From Allobosea sp. 117 (GTDB taxonomy: Bacteria > Pseudomonadota > Alphaproteobacteria > Rhizobiales > Xanthobacteraceae): a stretch of DNA of 64,000 bases. Under the pieces are notes generated by a model, which was not told where the DNA came from, made no database searches, and saw nothing but the letters and a program-made list of their open reading frames with translations. The translations under genes and the position numbers were made by a program. The DNA is taken from NCBI RefSeq assembly GCF_000702305.1, contig NZ_JNLC01000010.1:682001-746000 (forward strand), written 5' to 3'. Positions 25,253 to 33,607 of this stretch are shown piece after piece. Within the stretch, counting starts at the first letter, position 1. Each line of letters starts with the position of its first letter.

Positions 25253-25270
25253 TTACTTATCGATAAGTAA
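25253..25270. promoter_or_regulatory. TetR operator, copy 2 (perfect palindrome)
   Basis: TTACTTATCGATAAGTAA is a perfect 18-base palindrome between the divergent MaoC-TetR operon and the ABC ATPase gene. It occurs again with one or more changes at 26500-26517 and 23876-23893. Probable binding site of the TetR protein encoded at 23993-24658. Confidence 0.75.
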
Positions 25271-25406
25271 CTTCGCATTGACCGCGTCCAAGGTCAATGC
25301 TAGCTCTCTGGACGAGCGTCAGCCTTCCGAAGGCACAAGAGGCGCAATGGAAGCGCAGTGCCGCGCCTGCCTCGGGTGGCGGACCCAAGATCGTGAGACC
25401 CTCTTC

Positions 25407-26462
25407 ATGGCATCGGTGACCATCCGCGACGTCCACAAGAAGTTCGGGGAGGCCCACATCCTGCGGGGTGTGTCGGTCGACATCGCGGATGGGGAATTCG
25501 TCATACTCGTCGGCCCTTCCGGCTGCGGAAAGTCGACCCTGCTCCGCACCATTGCGGGGCTGGAAAGGACGACGGCGGGCGAGATCCGCATCGGCGAGCG
25601 GGTCGTGAACGACGTCTCGCCGAAGGACCGCGACATCGCCATGGTGTTCCAGAGCTATGCGCTCTACCCGCACATGTCGATCTACGAGAACATGGCCTTC
25701 GCGCTGTCGCTGCGCGGCGAGCCGAAGGAGGAGGTCCGCCAGCGGGTGGAGAGGGCCGCGCAGATCCTTGGCCTCATGCCGCTGCTGGAGCGGTATCCGC
25801 GGCAGCTTTCCGGTGGGCAGCGCCAGCGTGTGGCCATGGGGCGCGCCATCGTGCGGGACCCGCAAGTGTTCCTTTTCGACGAGCCGCTATCCAACCTCGA
25901 CGCGAAGCTGCGCGTGGCCATGCGAGCGGAGATCAAGGAGTTGCAGCAGCGGCTCCAGACCACGACCGTCTACGTCACGCACGACCAGATCGAGGCTATG
26001 ACGATGGCGGACAAGATCGTCGTGATGCGGGATGGCGTCATCGAACAGATCGGCGCGCCGCTCGATCTTTACGACAGGCCCGACAATCAGTTCGTCGCCG
26101 GCTTCATCGGCTCACCGAGCATGAACTTCCTCGAAGGCCGCTTCGAGAACGGCGCGTTTCGCGCCGGCGAGGGAGTGGTGTTGCCGGCGGGCAAGCAGTG
26201 GAAGGCGACGCCGGAAGGCGATGCGGTCTACGGCGTACGCCCCGAACATTTCCGCATCGATGAGGCGGGCATCGAGGTCACCGCGGTCGTCGTCGAGCCG
26301 ACTGGATCGGAGACGGAGGTGCTGGTCCGGGTCGGCGGTGCTGAGTTCAACTGCCTGTTCCGCAGTCGGGTTCCGGTCCGGGCGGGGGAGCGGATCCGCG
26401 TGTTGCCGGATGCCGACCAGGTGCATCTGTTCGACCGGACGACCGGCCGCCGCGTGAGCTGA
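25407..26462 (+). CDS. ABC transporter ATP-binding protein, sugar/glycerol-phosphate (MalK/UgpC) type
   Basis: A 351-residue ATPase of the CUT1 group. Walker A GPSGCGKST is at 36-44, signature LSGGQ at 134-138, Walker B VFLFDEP at 154-160 and D-loop SNLDAKLR just after. A TOBE/MalK-type regulatory domain fills the last ~115 residues. The chosen ATG at 25407 begins the usual MASVTIRDV N-terminus; an in-frame ATG at 25347 is possible. The ~135-base leader starts at the TetR palindrome 25253-25270. It serves the binding protein and permeases at 26638-29708. Confidence 0.92.
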   Translation: MASVTIRDVHKKFGEAHILRGVSVDIADGEFVILVGPSGCGKSTLLRTIAGLERTTAGEIRIGERVVNDVSPKDRDIAMVFQSYALYPHMSIYENMAFALSLRGEPKEEVRQRVERAAQILGLMPLLERYPRQLSGGQRQRVAMGRAIVRDPQVFLFDEPLSNLDAKLRVAMRAEIKELQQRLQTTTVYVTHDQIEAMTMADKIVVMRDGVIEQIGAPLDLYDRPDNQFVAGFIGSPSMNFLEGRFENGAFRAGEGVVLPAGKQWKATPEGDAVYGVRPEHFRIDEAGIEVTAVVVEPTGSETEVLVRVGGAEFNCLFRSRVPVRAGERIRVLPDADQVHLFDRTTGRRVS

Positions 26463-26499
26463 CACGGCCGCTCGATCGACGTTTGCGCCGCCCGAAATT

Positions 26500-26517
26500 G
26501 ACTTATCGATAAGTAAG
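26500..26517. promoter_or_regulatory. TetR operator, copy 3
   Basis: TGACTTATCGATAAGTAA differs from the perfect palindrome at one base in the left half. It lies between the ABC ATPase gene and the binding-protein gene, so the latter may have its own regulated promoter. Confidence 0.7.
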
Positions 26518-26637
26518 TTTAGACTACACCGGCATAAGGCGCGACAAGCGATGGGCCGCACCCTTGCCGCGTATTCGAAGCGTCTCGAGAAACGTGGACG
26601 CGAGAGCGAACCCGGCCCAGCAACGGAGGAAATGACA

Positions 26638-27897
26638 ATGACGCTTTCCCTGCCGCGTCGCGCCCTGCTCATGGGCGCGGGTGCGCTTGCGCTGGCCTGC
26701 GGTGTGCTCCATCCCTTCGCCACGCCGGCGGTGGCCCAGGAAACGCTGGTGATCAATACCGATCGCAGCGGCGCCGGCCAGAAGGCGGCGATGAACAAGA
26801 TCGTCGCCGATTTCGAGGCCGCCAATCCCGGCGTCAAGGTCACCGTCAATTACAGTGACGTCGAATCCTACAAGACGTCGATCCGCAATTTCCTGGTCGC
26901 CAGCCCGCCGGACGTCGCCTTCTGGTTCACCGGCGCGCGCATGCGCGCCTTCACCAAGCGCGACCTGTTCGCCGACATGAGCGGCTTCTACGAGCAGAAC
27001 AAGCTTGAGAAGCCGATGCAGCCGTTTCTTGCCGCCGTCACCGACAACGGCAAGCAGTACATGATGCCCACCAACTTCAACACCTGGGGCTTCTTCTACA
27101 ACAAGGAGGTGTTCTCCAAGCTCGGGGTCGAGCCGCCCAAGACATGGGATGAGCTGATGGCCATTGCCGAAAAGGCCAAGGCAGCCGGCATCGTGCCGTT
27201 CACCATCGGCACGCGCGACCTGTGGGCCAATGCCCTGTGGTTCGACTACCTCACCAAACGCATCAATGGCCTGGACTTCTACATGGGCCTGATGAACGGC
27301 ACGGAAAGCTACACCGATCCGCGCATCAAGAAGGTGTTCGATACCTGGCGCGTACCGATCGAGAAGGGCTATTTCCTCGACAATGCCTCCTCCTATGGCT
27401 GGCAGGAAGCGATCCCGTTCCTGGCACAAGGCAAGGCGGCGATGTATCTGCTCGGCCCCTACGTTCTCACGTCGCTCCCTGAAGAGGCGCGCAAGAATAT
27501 CGGCTTCTTCCCGTTCCCGACGGTGGATCCCTCGGTTCCCAATATCGAGCAGGTCTCGATCAATGGCGTGGGCATCCCGAAGGGCGCGAAGAACAAGGAG
27601 CTGGCGCTGAAGTTCCTTGCCTTCCTGGCCCAACCGGAGAACCTGTCGGCCTTCGCCAAAGGCGGCTCGGTCGTGCCGGCCCGTACCGACATCCAGATCG
27701 ACCCGAACGACTTCGCCTCGGTGCAGATGGAGCAGGTGCGCAACTCGGCGGGCTCGTCGCAGTTCTATGACCGCGACACCGATCCCGAGATGGCACAGCA
27801 GGGCATGAAGGGCTTCCAGGAGTTCCTCGCCAAGCCCGACCGCGAGGACGCGATCCTGCAGCGCCTCGATGCCACGCGTAAGCGCATCTTCAACTGA
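26638..27897 (+). CDS. ABC sugar-type periplasmic binding protein (family 1)
   Basis: A 419-residue secreted binding protein with a signal peptide (RR at 7-8, hydrophobic core, cleavage near VAQ34). NFNTWGFFYNKEVFSKLGVEPPKTWDEL is the classic family-1 hinge region. GGAGGA at 26625-26630 favours the ATG at 26638 over one six bases upstream. The operon continues with two permeases. Its own TetR-type operator lies about 120 bases upstream. The ligand is probably a sugar, polyol or glycoside; nothing in the sequence fixes it. Confidence 0.92.
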   Translation: MTLSLPRRALLMGAGALALACGVLHPFATPAVAQETLVINTDRSGAGQKAAMNKIVADFEAANPGVKVTVNYSDVESYKTSIRNFLVASPPDVAFWFTGARMRAFTKRDLFADMSGFYEQNKLEKPMQPFLAAVTDNGKQYMMPTNFNTWGFFYNKEVFSKLGVEPPKTWDELMAIAEKAKAAGIVPFTIGTRDLWANALWFDYLTKRINGLDFYMGLMNGTESYTDPRIKKVFDTWRVPIEKGYFLDNASSYGWQEAIPFLAQGKAAMYLLGPYVLTSLPEEARKNIGFFPFPTVDPSVPNIEQVSINGVGIPKGAKNKELALKFLAFLAQPENLSAFAKGGSVVPARTDIQIDPNDFASVQMEQVRNSAGSSQFYDRDTDPEMAQQGMKGFQEFLAKPDREDAILQRLDATRKRIFN

Positions 27898-27972
27898 CGC
27901 GGCCGGGGCCCGCCATGGTGGGCCCCGATGTCGACGGGGCCATCCCGACCCCTCCATCGACCCGAGGTTTCC

Positions 27973-28857
27973 ATGCTGCGCATCTGGCGCCAAAACCAGT
28001 CCTGGCTGACGCCGCTCGTCCTGCTGTTCCTGCCGCTCGCCTTGTTCCTGATGATGATCGTCTGGCCGATCATCCAGAGCATCGTCATCAGCTTCTACGA
28101 GTGGGACGGTACGGGCCCGGCTACCTTTATCGGGCTGGACAATTATCGCGAGCTGTTCGCCGATCCGCAGTTCTTTACCTCGCTGAAGAACAACATCATC
28201 TGGATCGCTCTGTTCCTGCTCGCGCCGGTATTCGGGCTAGGTCTCGCGCTGTTCCTGAACCAGCCGCTGGGCGAAATGCGCATCGTCAAGTCGGTGTTCT
28301 TCATTCCGCTGGTGCTGGCGAACGTCATCATCGGCGTGGTGTTCACCTGGTTCTATGATCCGACCTTCGGCATCCTCGCCATCGTTATGCGGTTCTTCGG
28401 CTTCGAACCCTTCGCCATCCTCTCGGACGAGCACTTTGTCACGTTCGGCATCGTCTTCGCCGCGCTGTGGGCGCAGACGGCCTTCTGCCTTGTGCTGTTC
28501 CTTGCCGGACTGTCGCAGCTCGATGGCGAGCTTATCGCCGCGGGGCGTATCGACGGAGCCTCGGGCTGGACCTTGCTGCGCCACATCGTGCTGCCGCAGC
28601 TGCGCGCGGTATCTTTTGTGGCGACCATCATTACGGTGATCGGCTCGCTCCGAAACTTCGACCTCATCGCGGTGATGACGCAGGGAGGGCCGTATGGCAG
28701 CTCGACCGTCCTCGCCTATCAGATGTACGACGCCACGATCTTCAGCTACCGGGCCGGCTATGGCGCGGCGATCGCCACGGTGCTGTTCCTCATCATGAGC
28801 ATCTACATCGCCTTCTTCCTGCGGCACACGCTGCGTCGCGAACAGAGGGGCGCCTGA
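27973..28857 (+). CDS. ABC sugar permease, MalF/UgpA type
   Basis: A 294-residue inner-membrane permease with six predicted helices, the first at about 12-38 (LVLLFLPLALFLMMIVW). The EAA-like loop AAGRIDGASGWTLLRHIVLPQL marks the ATPase contact. GAGG precedes the ATG at 27973. Its stop codon overlaps the next start (TGATG at 28855-28859), so the two permeases are translationally coupled. Together with the genes at 25407, 26638 and 28857 it makes a complete CUT1 importer. Confidence 0.9.
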   Translation: MLRIWRQNQSWLTPLVLLFLPLALFLMMIVWPIIQSIVISFYEWDGTGPATFIGLDNYRELFADPQFFTSLKNNIIWIALFLLAPVFGLGLALFLNQPLGEMRIVKSVFFIPLVLANVIIGVVFTWFYDPTFGILAIVMRFFGFEPFAILSDEHFVTFGIVFAALWAQTAFCLVLFLAGLSQLDGELIAAGRIDGASGWTLLRHIVLPQLRAVSFVATIITVIGSLRNFDLIAVMTQGGPYGSSTVLAYQMYDATIFSYRAGYGAAIATVLFLIMSIYIAFFLRHTLRREQRGA

Positions 28858-29708
28858 TGTATCCCACGCCCGTCACGGAACGTTCGCCTGCCGTCCGGCT
28901 GAGCTACCGGCTCGCGCTCTACGCGGCGATGCTGGTGTGGATGCTGCCGCTCGTGGCCATCATGATGACGGCCATCCGCTCGCAGTCCGACCTGCTTGCC
29001 GGCAATTACTGGGGAGCGCCGTCGCGTTTCTCGCTGCTCGACAATTACCGCGAGGTGTTCGCGACGTCGCCCATGTGGGGCTTCTTCCTGAACAGCGTGA
29101 CGGTCACCGGGACGACGGTCATCCTCGTGCTCATCCTCGCCACGATGGCGGCGGTGGCGCTCGCGAAATACCGCATCCCGGGCAGCACGCTGCTGTTCGC
29201 CATGTTTATCGGCGGCAACTTCATTCCCTACCAGATCCTGATGATCCCGGTGCGCAACATGGTTCTCGGCGTCGGGCTTTACGACACGGTCTGGGGTCTG
29301 GTGCTGTTCCATACCGCGTTCCAGACCGGCTTTGCGACGCTGTTCCTGCGCAACTTCATCATCTCGCTGCCGAACGAACTCTTCGAGGCCGCTCGCATCG
29401 AGGGCGCCACCGAACTGCAGATCCTGCGCCGCATCGTGCTGCCGCTGCTTCGCCCGGCACTGGCAGGGCTGGCCGTGCTGATCTTCACCTTCGTCTGGAA
29501 CGACTATTTCTGGGCGCTGGTGCTGGTGCAGAGCGATTCCGCCAAGCCCCTGACACTCGGCATTGCCGGCCTCAAGGGTGAATGGCTCACTGCCTGGAAC
29601 CTGATCTCGTCAGCGGCACTCTTCGCGGCCCTGCCGCCGGTGTGCCTTTTCTTCCTGATGCAGAAGCACTTCGTGGCGGGCCTGACGGCGGGAGCGGTGA
29701 AAGCGTAG
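28857..29708 (+). CDS. ABC sugar permease, MalG/UgpE type
   Basis: A 283-residue permease partner. Helix 1 is at about 17-40 and the EAA loop EAARIEGATELQILRRIVLP is typical of CUT1 inner-membrane proteins, as is the FVWNDYFWAL segment near the end. The ATG overlaps the preceding stop by one base. It is the last gene of the TetR-flanked importer operon. Confidence 0.92.
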   Translation: MYPTPVTERSPAVRLSYRLALYAAMLVWMLPLVAIMMTAIRSQSDLLAGNYWGAPSRFSLLDNYREVFATSPMWGFFLNSVTVTGTTVILVLILATMAAVALAKYRIPGSTLLFAMFIGGNFIPYQILMIPVRNMVLGVGLYDTVWGLVLFHTAFQTGFATLFLRNFIISLPNELFEAARIEGATELQILRRIVLPLLRPALAGLAVLIFTFVWNDYFWALVLVQSDSAKPLTLGIAGLKGEWLTAWNLISSAALFAALPPVCLFFLMQKHFVAGLTAGAVKA

Positions 29709-30026
29709 TTCGTTCACCAGCGAATGCGGCCGTGTCGCACCAAGAGCAGAAATGGATCGTCGTCCGATAGCGGACATTCGGCTTCGCGCCCCGATCTCGG
29801 TCATTGATCGGGCAACGGCCTCGGCCCAAAAGCGGACATCAGCGGGTTGGGGCACGTCGGCACATTTGCGCCAAAGAGCAGTCGTTGAGACAAATCTGGA
29901 AACCGGACATTTGCAGCGCGGGCCATGCAAGGTTCCGAGTCTCACTGAAGAACCAACCTGAAGGGAAATTGTACGTCGACACTTCGCCGCCGGCCTTGGA
30001 CCGCCGCTGCCGGCCTTTGTACGCCT
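29709..30026. other. Intergenic stretch between sugar ABC operon and organosulfur module
   Basis: About 318 bases without a supportable gene; frames here are short and lack ribosome-binding sites. Two scattered copies of GCGGACAT-like words (29768 and 29832 regions) occur, but no clear repeat or terminator. It marks the border between the carbon-catabolic and organosulfur blocks. Confidence 0.5.
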
Positions 30027-30420
30027 CTAAGCTCCGCCCTGCGCAATCGAATCGACAGTGTCGCTCGGCCGCCGTGCTCCGCCGGTTCTCACCACCGATT
30101 GAGCGCGCTGCAGCTCCGGTACGACGAGGTAGACGAACTCCTCGAAGCAGCCAGGCGTATAGGTGGCGATTAGCGTGAACCCGTTGGCATCGCCCTCGCC
30201 GAGGAAGGTCTCCAGCCTGTCGGCGATGTCCGCCGGCGTGCCGCCCAGCACCGGCATGCCCATGCCCTGCGCATAGATGAGCGCCGCCTCGCGGATGGTG
30301 ACCGGGGCGCCGTCGCGTATAGACGATTGATTCGAACGGGCCCTGAATGCCGGGCACCTCGATGTTCTGGATGTATTCGTCAAGGTCGCAATTTGAGAAG
30401 TCGAGGCGGAAATGGCCGCC
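30027..30420 (-). pseudogene. Decayed C-terminus of a flavin-dependent monooxygenase (NtaA/DszA type)
   Basis: Two frames together spell the tail of a luciferase-like monooxygenase. An upstream part reads DFSNCDLDEYIQNIEVPGIQ. After a frame change near 30310 the main part reads VLGGTPADIADRLETFLGEG and FVYLVVPELQRAQSVVRTG. These match the conserved end of the family (intact examples at 47566 and 53471 read GTPAAIADHIESW and GTPEQIADVMEER). The N-terminal two-thirds, including the flavin site, are absent. It lies directly downstream of the SsuA-like gene, where an active sulfonate monooxygenase would be expected. Confidence 0.7.
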
Positions 30421-31449
30421 TCAGTTATTCGCCAGTCTCTTCAGCGCCGCATCATAGAAGGAACGGTCGATCCACTTGTCGTAGTCGACCTTGCCCTTGA
30501 GCAGGCCCGCCTCGGCCATGAAGGTTTCCTCCGCCTGGAGCGCCCGCACCGCCTCGTTGGTAATCTTCGGGTCCTGCCAGAACTTGCCCTCGTTGTAGGT
30601 GGAGCGCACCGCCTTCTCGCTGCTGCCCGTCTCCTTCACGAAGATCTGGATCGTCTCTTCCGGGTGCGCATCGGCCCAGCGGGCGGTCTTGATGTCGATG
30701 GCGAGCAGCCGCGCGACGATCTCGGGGTAGGTGCGGGCAAAGGTGCCGTTCACGCTGAGGACGTGCGGCACGGCCCATTCGCGCTTGCCGGAAACGCCGG
30801 CGTCGAAGATCACGCGCGCGCCGCCGGCTTCCACCAGCTTCTGCGCCGGACCCGTGCTCTCCACGATGGCGTCGATGTCGCCACGCGCCAGCGCCGGCCC
30901 CGAGCTTTCGATGCCGATGTTGAGCAGCTCGACCTCCTTGACGGAGACGCCGGCCTCCTTCAGCGCCTTCGCGAAGGTCGAGTGCCGTACGGTGCCGGTG
31001 AGCACCGCGACTTTCTTGCCCTTCAGCTCGGCGATGGTCTTGAGTGGGGAATCCGGGCGGACGACGATGAGCGTTTCGTTGGACGGCACCCAGCTCGACA
31101 GGCCGATGGCCTTCACGTCCGCCCCGGCGGCGCCGAGGCGCAGCGACGGGTTGTTGCCGATATAGGTGAACTCGATGGCGCCCGAACCGAGGGCGACCGA
31201 TGCCGGCCCGCCGCCATCGAAGGTCGCCAGCTCAACGCGGATGCCGTCCTTGGCGAATTCCTGTTCCAGCAGTTTCTCGTTGCGGTACAGGATGAATTTG
31301 AGGTGCCCCGGCGCGGTCGAGCCAATGCGGATCACCTCCGGCTTGTCAGCGGCGCGGGCGGGGAGGATGCCGGCGAACGGAGCAACGGCGACGAGGCCGA
31401 GCCCCTGGACGATTTGCCGGCGCGAGGGGGAGAAGGGACAAGGAGCCAT
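30421..31449 (-). CDS. Sulfonate/taurine-type ABC binding protein (SsuA-like)
   Basis: A 342-residue periplasmic protein with an Arg-Arg signal (SRRQIVQGL at 9-17, cleavage near ARA33). The mature protein has the NMT1/SsuA two-lobe pattern: IGSTAPGHLKFILYRNEKLLEQEF, then VALGSGAIEFTYIGNNPSL, and GTVRHSTFAKALKEAGV. The internal ATG at 31449 is chosen because the signal peptide begins there. It is the last intact gene of an operon with permease, ATPase, ferredoxin and flavoprotein genes. The ligand is likely an organosulfur acid. Confidence 0.88.
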   Translation of the reverse strand: MAPCPFSPSRRQIVQGLGLVAVAPFAGILPARAADKPEVIRIGSTAPGHLKFILYRNEKLLEQEFAKDGIRVELATFDGGGPASVALGSGAIEFTYIGNNPSLRLGAAGADVKAIGLSSWVPSNETLIVVRPDSPLKTIAELKGKKVAVLTGTVRHSTFAKALKEAGVSVKEVELLNIGIESSGPALARGDIDAIVESTGPAQKLVEAGGARVIFDAGVSGKREWAVPHVLSVNGTFARTYPEIVARLLAIDIKTARWADAHPEETIQIFVKETGSSEKAVRSTYNEGKFWQDPKITNEAVRALQAEETFMAEAGLLKGKVDYDKWIDRSFYDAALKRLANN

Positions 31450-31492
31450 GGCCGGTGCCTTTCGGGAGAGGGGGTGAAGGGGGACGGCGCCG

Positions 31493-32353
31493 TCAGACGG
31501 CGCCCTTGTCATCAGAGATGCGCCAGCGCGTCGTCCGGGCCTCGAAGGCCACGAGGCCGTAATTCAGCAGGAAGCCGATGATGGTGAGCGTCAGGATGCC
31601 CGCATACATGCGGTCCGTTTCCAGCATTAGCGACGAGTTCTGGATCAGGAAGCCGATGCCCGACTGGGCGGCCAGCATCTCGGCGGCGATCACCGAAAAG
31701 AGCGAGCTCTTCACCCCGAGCCGCGCGCCCGCGACGATGGAGGGCACGGCGGAGGGCAGGATGACCTTGCGGAAGAGGTCCCAGTCCGATGTGCCCATGG
31801 AGCGCGCCGCCTTGATGTGCAGCGGATCGACCGACTTGACGCCGACGATGGTGTTGACGAGCAGGAAGAAGACCGCAGCGTAGAAGGTGATGGCGATCTT
31901 CGAGGCCTCGCCGATGCCGAGTACGAGGATGAAGACCGGCAGCAGCGCGAACTGGGACGTGTTGCGCAGCATCTGCACCAGGAAATCGCTGAGCTTCTCG
32001 AACCGCGCGTAGCGGCCCATCAGCAGCCCGAGCGGAATGGCGACGACGACCGCCAACCCAAAGCCGATGGCCGCGCGCTGCAGGCTGATGCCGATATGCT
32101 CGAAGAGCAGGCCGCTGGTGATCATGTCGCCGAGCGTCGCCAGCACCTGGCTCAGCGGCGGGAAGAAGATCGCGTTCATCCAGCCGAGCCGCGGCGCAAG
32201 CTCCCACAGGAGAGCCAGCACGAGCAGCGCCGGCAGGCCGAGGCCGACGGTGTGGACGGTCTGCCGCACGGAGGAGGGCGAGGGCAGGAAGGCCGGCCGG
32301 CTCCAGAAGACGCGCGGGGGAACATCAGTCGACTTGTCGGTGGCGAGGGTCAT
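31493..32353 (-). CDS. Sulfonate-type ABC permease (SsuC/TauC-like)
   Basis: A 286-residue inner-membrane permease with about six helices. LGWMNAIFFPPLSQVLATLGDM is the conserved segment after helix 1, and KAARSMGTSDWDLFRKVILP is the EAA loop. GAGGACAGGA before the ATG at 32353 makes this start better than one 33 bases upstream that would overlap the ATPase gene. Unlike the truncated paralogue at 58409-59092, its N-terminal helix is intact. Confidence 0.9.
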   Translation of the reverse strand: MTLATDKSTDVPPRVFWSRPAFLPSPSSVRQTVHTVGLGLPALLVLALLWELAPRLGWMNAIFFPPLSQVLATLGDMITSGLLFEHIGISLQRAAIGFGLAVVVAIPLGLLMGRYARFEKLSDFLVQMLRNTSQFALLPVFILVLGIGEASKIAITFYAAVFFLLVNTIVGVKSVDPLHIKAARSMGTSDWDLFRKVILPSAVPSIVAGARLGVKSSLFSVIAAEMLAAQSGIGFLIQNSSLMLETDRMYAGILTLTIIGFLLNYGLVAFEARTTRWRISDDKGAV

Positions 32354-32363
32354 CGTCCTGTCC

Positions 32364-33245
32364 TCAGTCGTTGTAGGCGGAGGCAAGGGCCCAGTCGCGC
32401 TGCGCCTTGCGCACCTCTTCCCGCAGGGCGCCCCACACGCGGGCGCGATAGGCGTTGAAGGTGTCGCCGTTGCGGATCTCGCTGTCGCGCGGGCGGGGTA
32501 GGTCGACCTCGACGCTCTCCTTCACGCGGGCGGGGCGCGCCGTCATGACGACGATCCGGTCGGCTAGGAAGATGGCCTCGTCGATGGAGTGGGTAATGAA
32601 GACGACCGTCGTCTTGATCTGCTCCCAGATGCGCAGCAACTCGCTTTGCAGGATGTCGCGCGTCTGCGCGTCGAGCGCCGCAAAAGGCTCGTCCATCAGC
32701 AGCACCCGCGGGTCGGTCGCCAGCGCGCGGGCGATGGCCACGCGCTGCTGCATCCCGCCTGAGAGCTGTGACGGGTAGCGATCCTCGAAGCCCCTCAGGC
32801 CGAACAGGTTGAGGAAATGCTGCGCCCGCTCGCGACGGGCCACACGGCCGACCCCTCGGACCTCCAGCGGATATTCGATGTTCTGCAGCGCCGTGCGCCA
32901 GGGGAAGAGGGCGTATTGCTGGAACACATAGGCCGTCTCCGGGTGCGGGCGGACCACCTTGCGGCCGTCGATGGCGGCAAAGCCGGCGGTCGGCTCCGTC
33001 AGCCCGGCGATGATGTCGAGCAGGACCGACTTGCCGCTGCCCGAAGGCCCGACGATGGTGACGAACTCGCCCTGCCGGATATCGAGGTCGACGCCCGATA
33101 GCACGGGGATGCGGTCGCTCACCTTGCCGTCCAGCGTCACGCTCTGGCCCGGCTTGAGCTGGAAGGTCTTGCGCACGTCGCTGATAGCGATGCGGCTGGT
33201 GGCCGCGCCGCTCGCGGACGGTGTTATGGAAGCTGGCGTGCTCAT
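32364..33245 (-). CDS. Sulfonate-type ABC ATP-binding protein (SsuB/TauB-like)
   Basis: A 293-residue ATPase. Walker A GPSGSGKSV is at 66-74, signature LSGGM at 161-165 and Walker B VLLMDEP at 181-187. An N-terminal extension of ~45 residues and an insert before strand 2 (KPGQSVTLDGKVSDRI) are noticeable. The start overlaps the ferredoxin stop (ATGA at 33242-33245), which ties transport to the redox proteins. It pairs with the permease and SsuA-like protein downstream. Confidence 0.92.
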   Translation of the reverse strand: MSTPASITPSASGAATSRIAISDVRKTFQLKPGQSVTLDGKVSDRIPVLSGVDLDIRQGEFVTIVGPSGSGKSVLLDIIAGLTEPTAGFAAIDGRKVVRPHPETAYVFQQYALFPWRTALQNIEYPLEVRGVGRVARRERAQHFLNLFGLRGFEDRYPSQLSGGMQQRVAIARALATDPRVLLMDEPFAALDAQTRDILQSELLRIWEQIKTTVVFITHSIDEAIFLADRIVVMTARPARVKESVEVDLPRPRDSEIRNGDTFNAYRARVWGALREEVRKAQRDWALASAYND

Positions 33246-33607
33246 GGTGCTGTGCTCTTCGTTCTGGCCGGCGCCCCGGTCAGCGAGGCCTGGCGAAGCC
33301 GGTGGGTAGGGTCGCGATCGGCACCGCCTTCGCGGCCCTTCCTCCAGCCGAGCGCTCGCGCATAGCTGCCGAACAGGCCGGCCTCGACGACCGTGCTCTC
33401 GGTGATGCCGGTGACGTGCTCAGGATCGGTCGCGACATAGAGCGCATCGACCGGGCAGTAGATCTCGCAGAGGAAGCAGGTCTGGCAGTCCTCCTGCCGG
33501 GCGATCGCCGGCACGTGGCCGGGCACGGCATCGAACACATTGGCGGGGCACGCCTTCACGCAGACATTGCAGGATGTGCAACGGGTCTCGGACAGGACCT
33601 CGATCAT
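33242..33607 (-). CDS. Ferredoxin-type 2x[4Fe-4S] protein, AprB-like
   Basis: A 121-residue iron-sulfur protein with two complete cluster motifs: C10, C13, C16, C20-P and C41, C44, C47, C51-P. The ~60-residue tail has no cysteines. It overlaps the flavoprotein gene by four bases, so the two form an electron-transfer pair resembling adenylylsulfate reductase AprBA, but small in size. No sulfate-reduction genes are present, so the pair more probably feeds electrons to or from oxidation of the imported sulfur compound. Confidence 0.85.
   Translation of the reverse strand: MIEVLSETRCTSCNVCVKACPANVFDAVPGHVPAIARQEDCQTCFLCEIYCPVDALYVATDPEHVTGITESTVVEAGLFGSYARALGWRKGREGGADRDPTHRLRQASLTGAPARTKSTAP

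Noticed and set aside
29740..29900. Possible insertion-sequence remnant with repeated GCGGACAT words
   Set aside because: No inverted terminal repeats, target duplication or transposase frame is visible.
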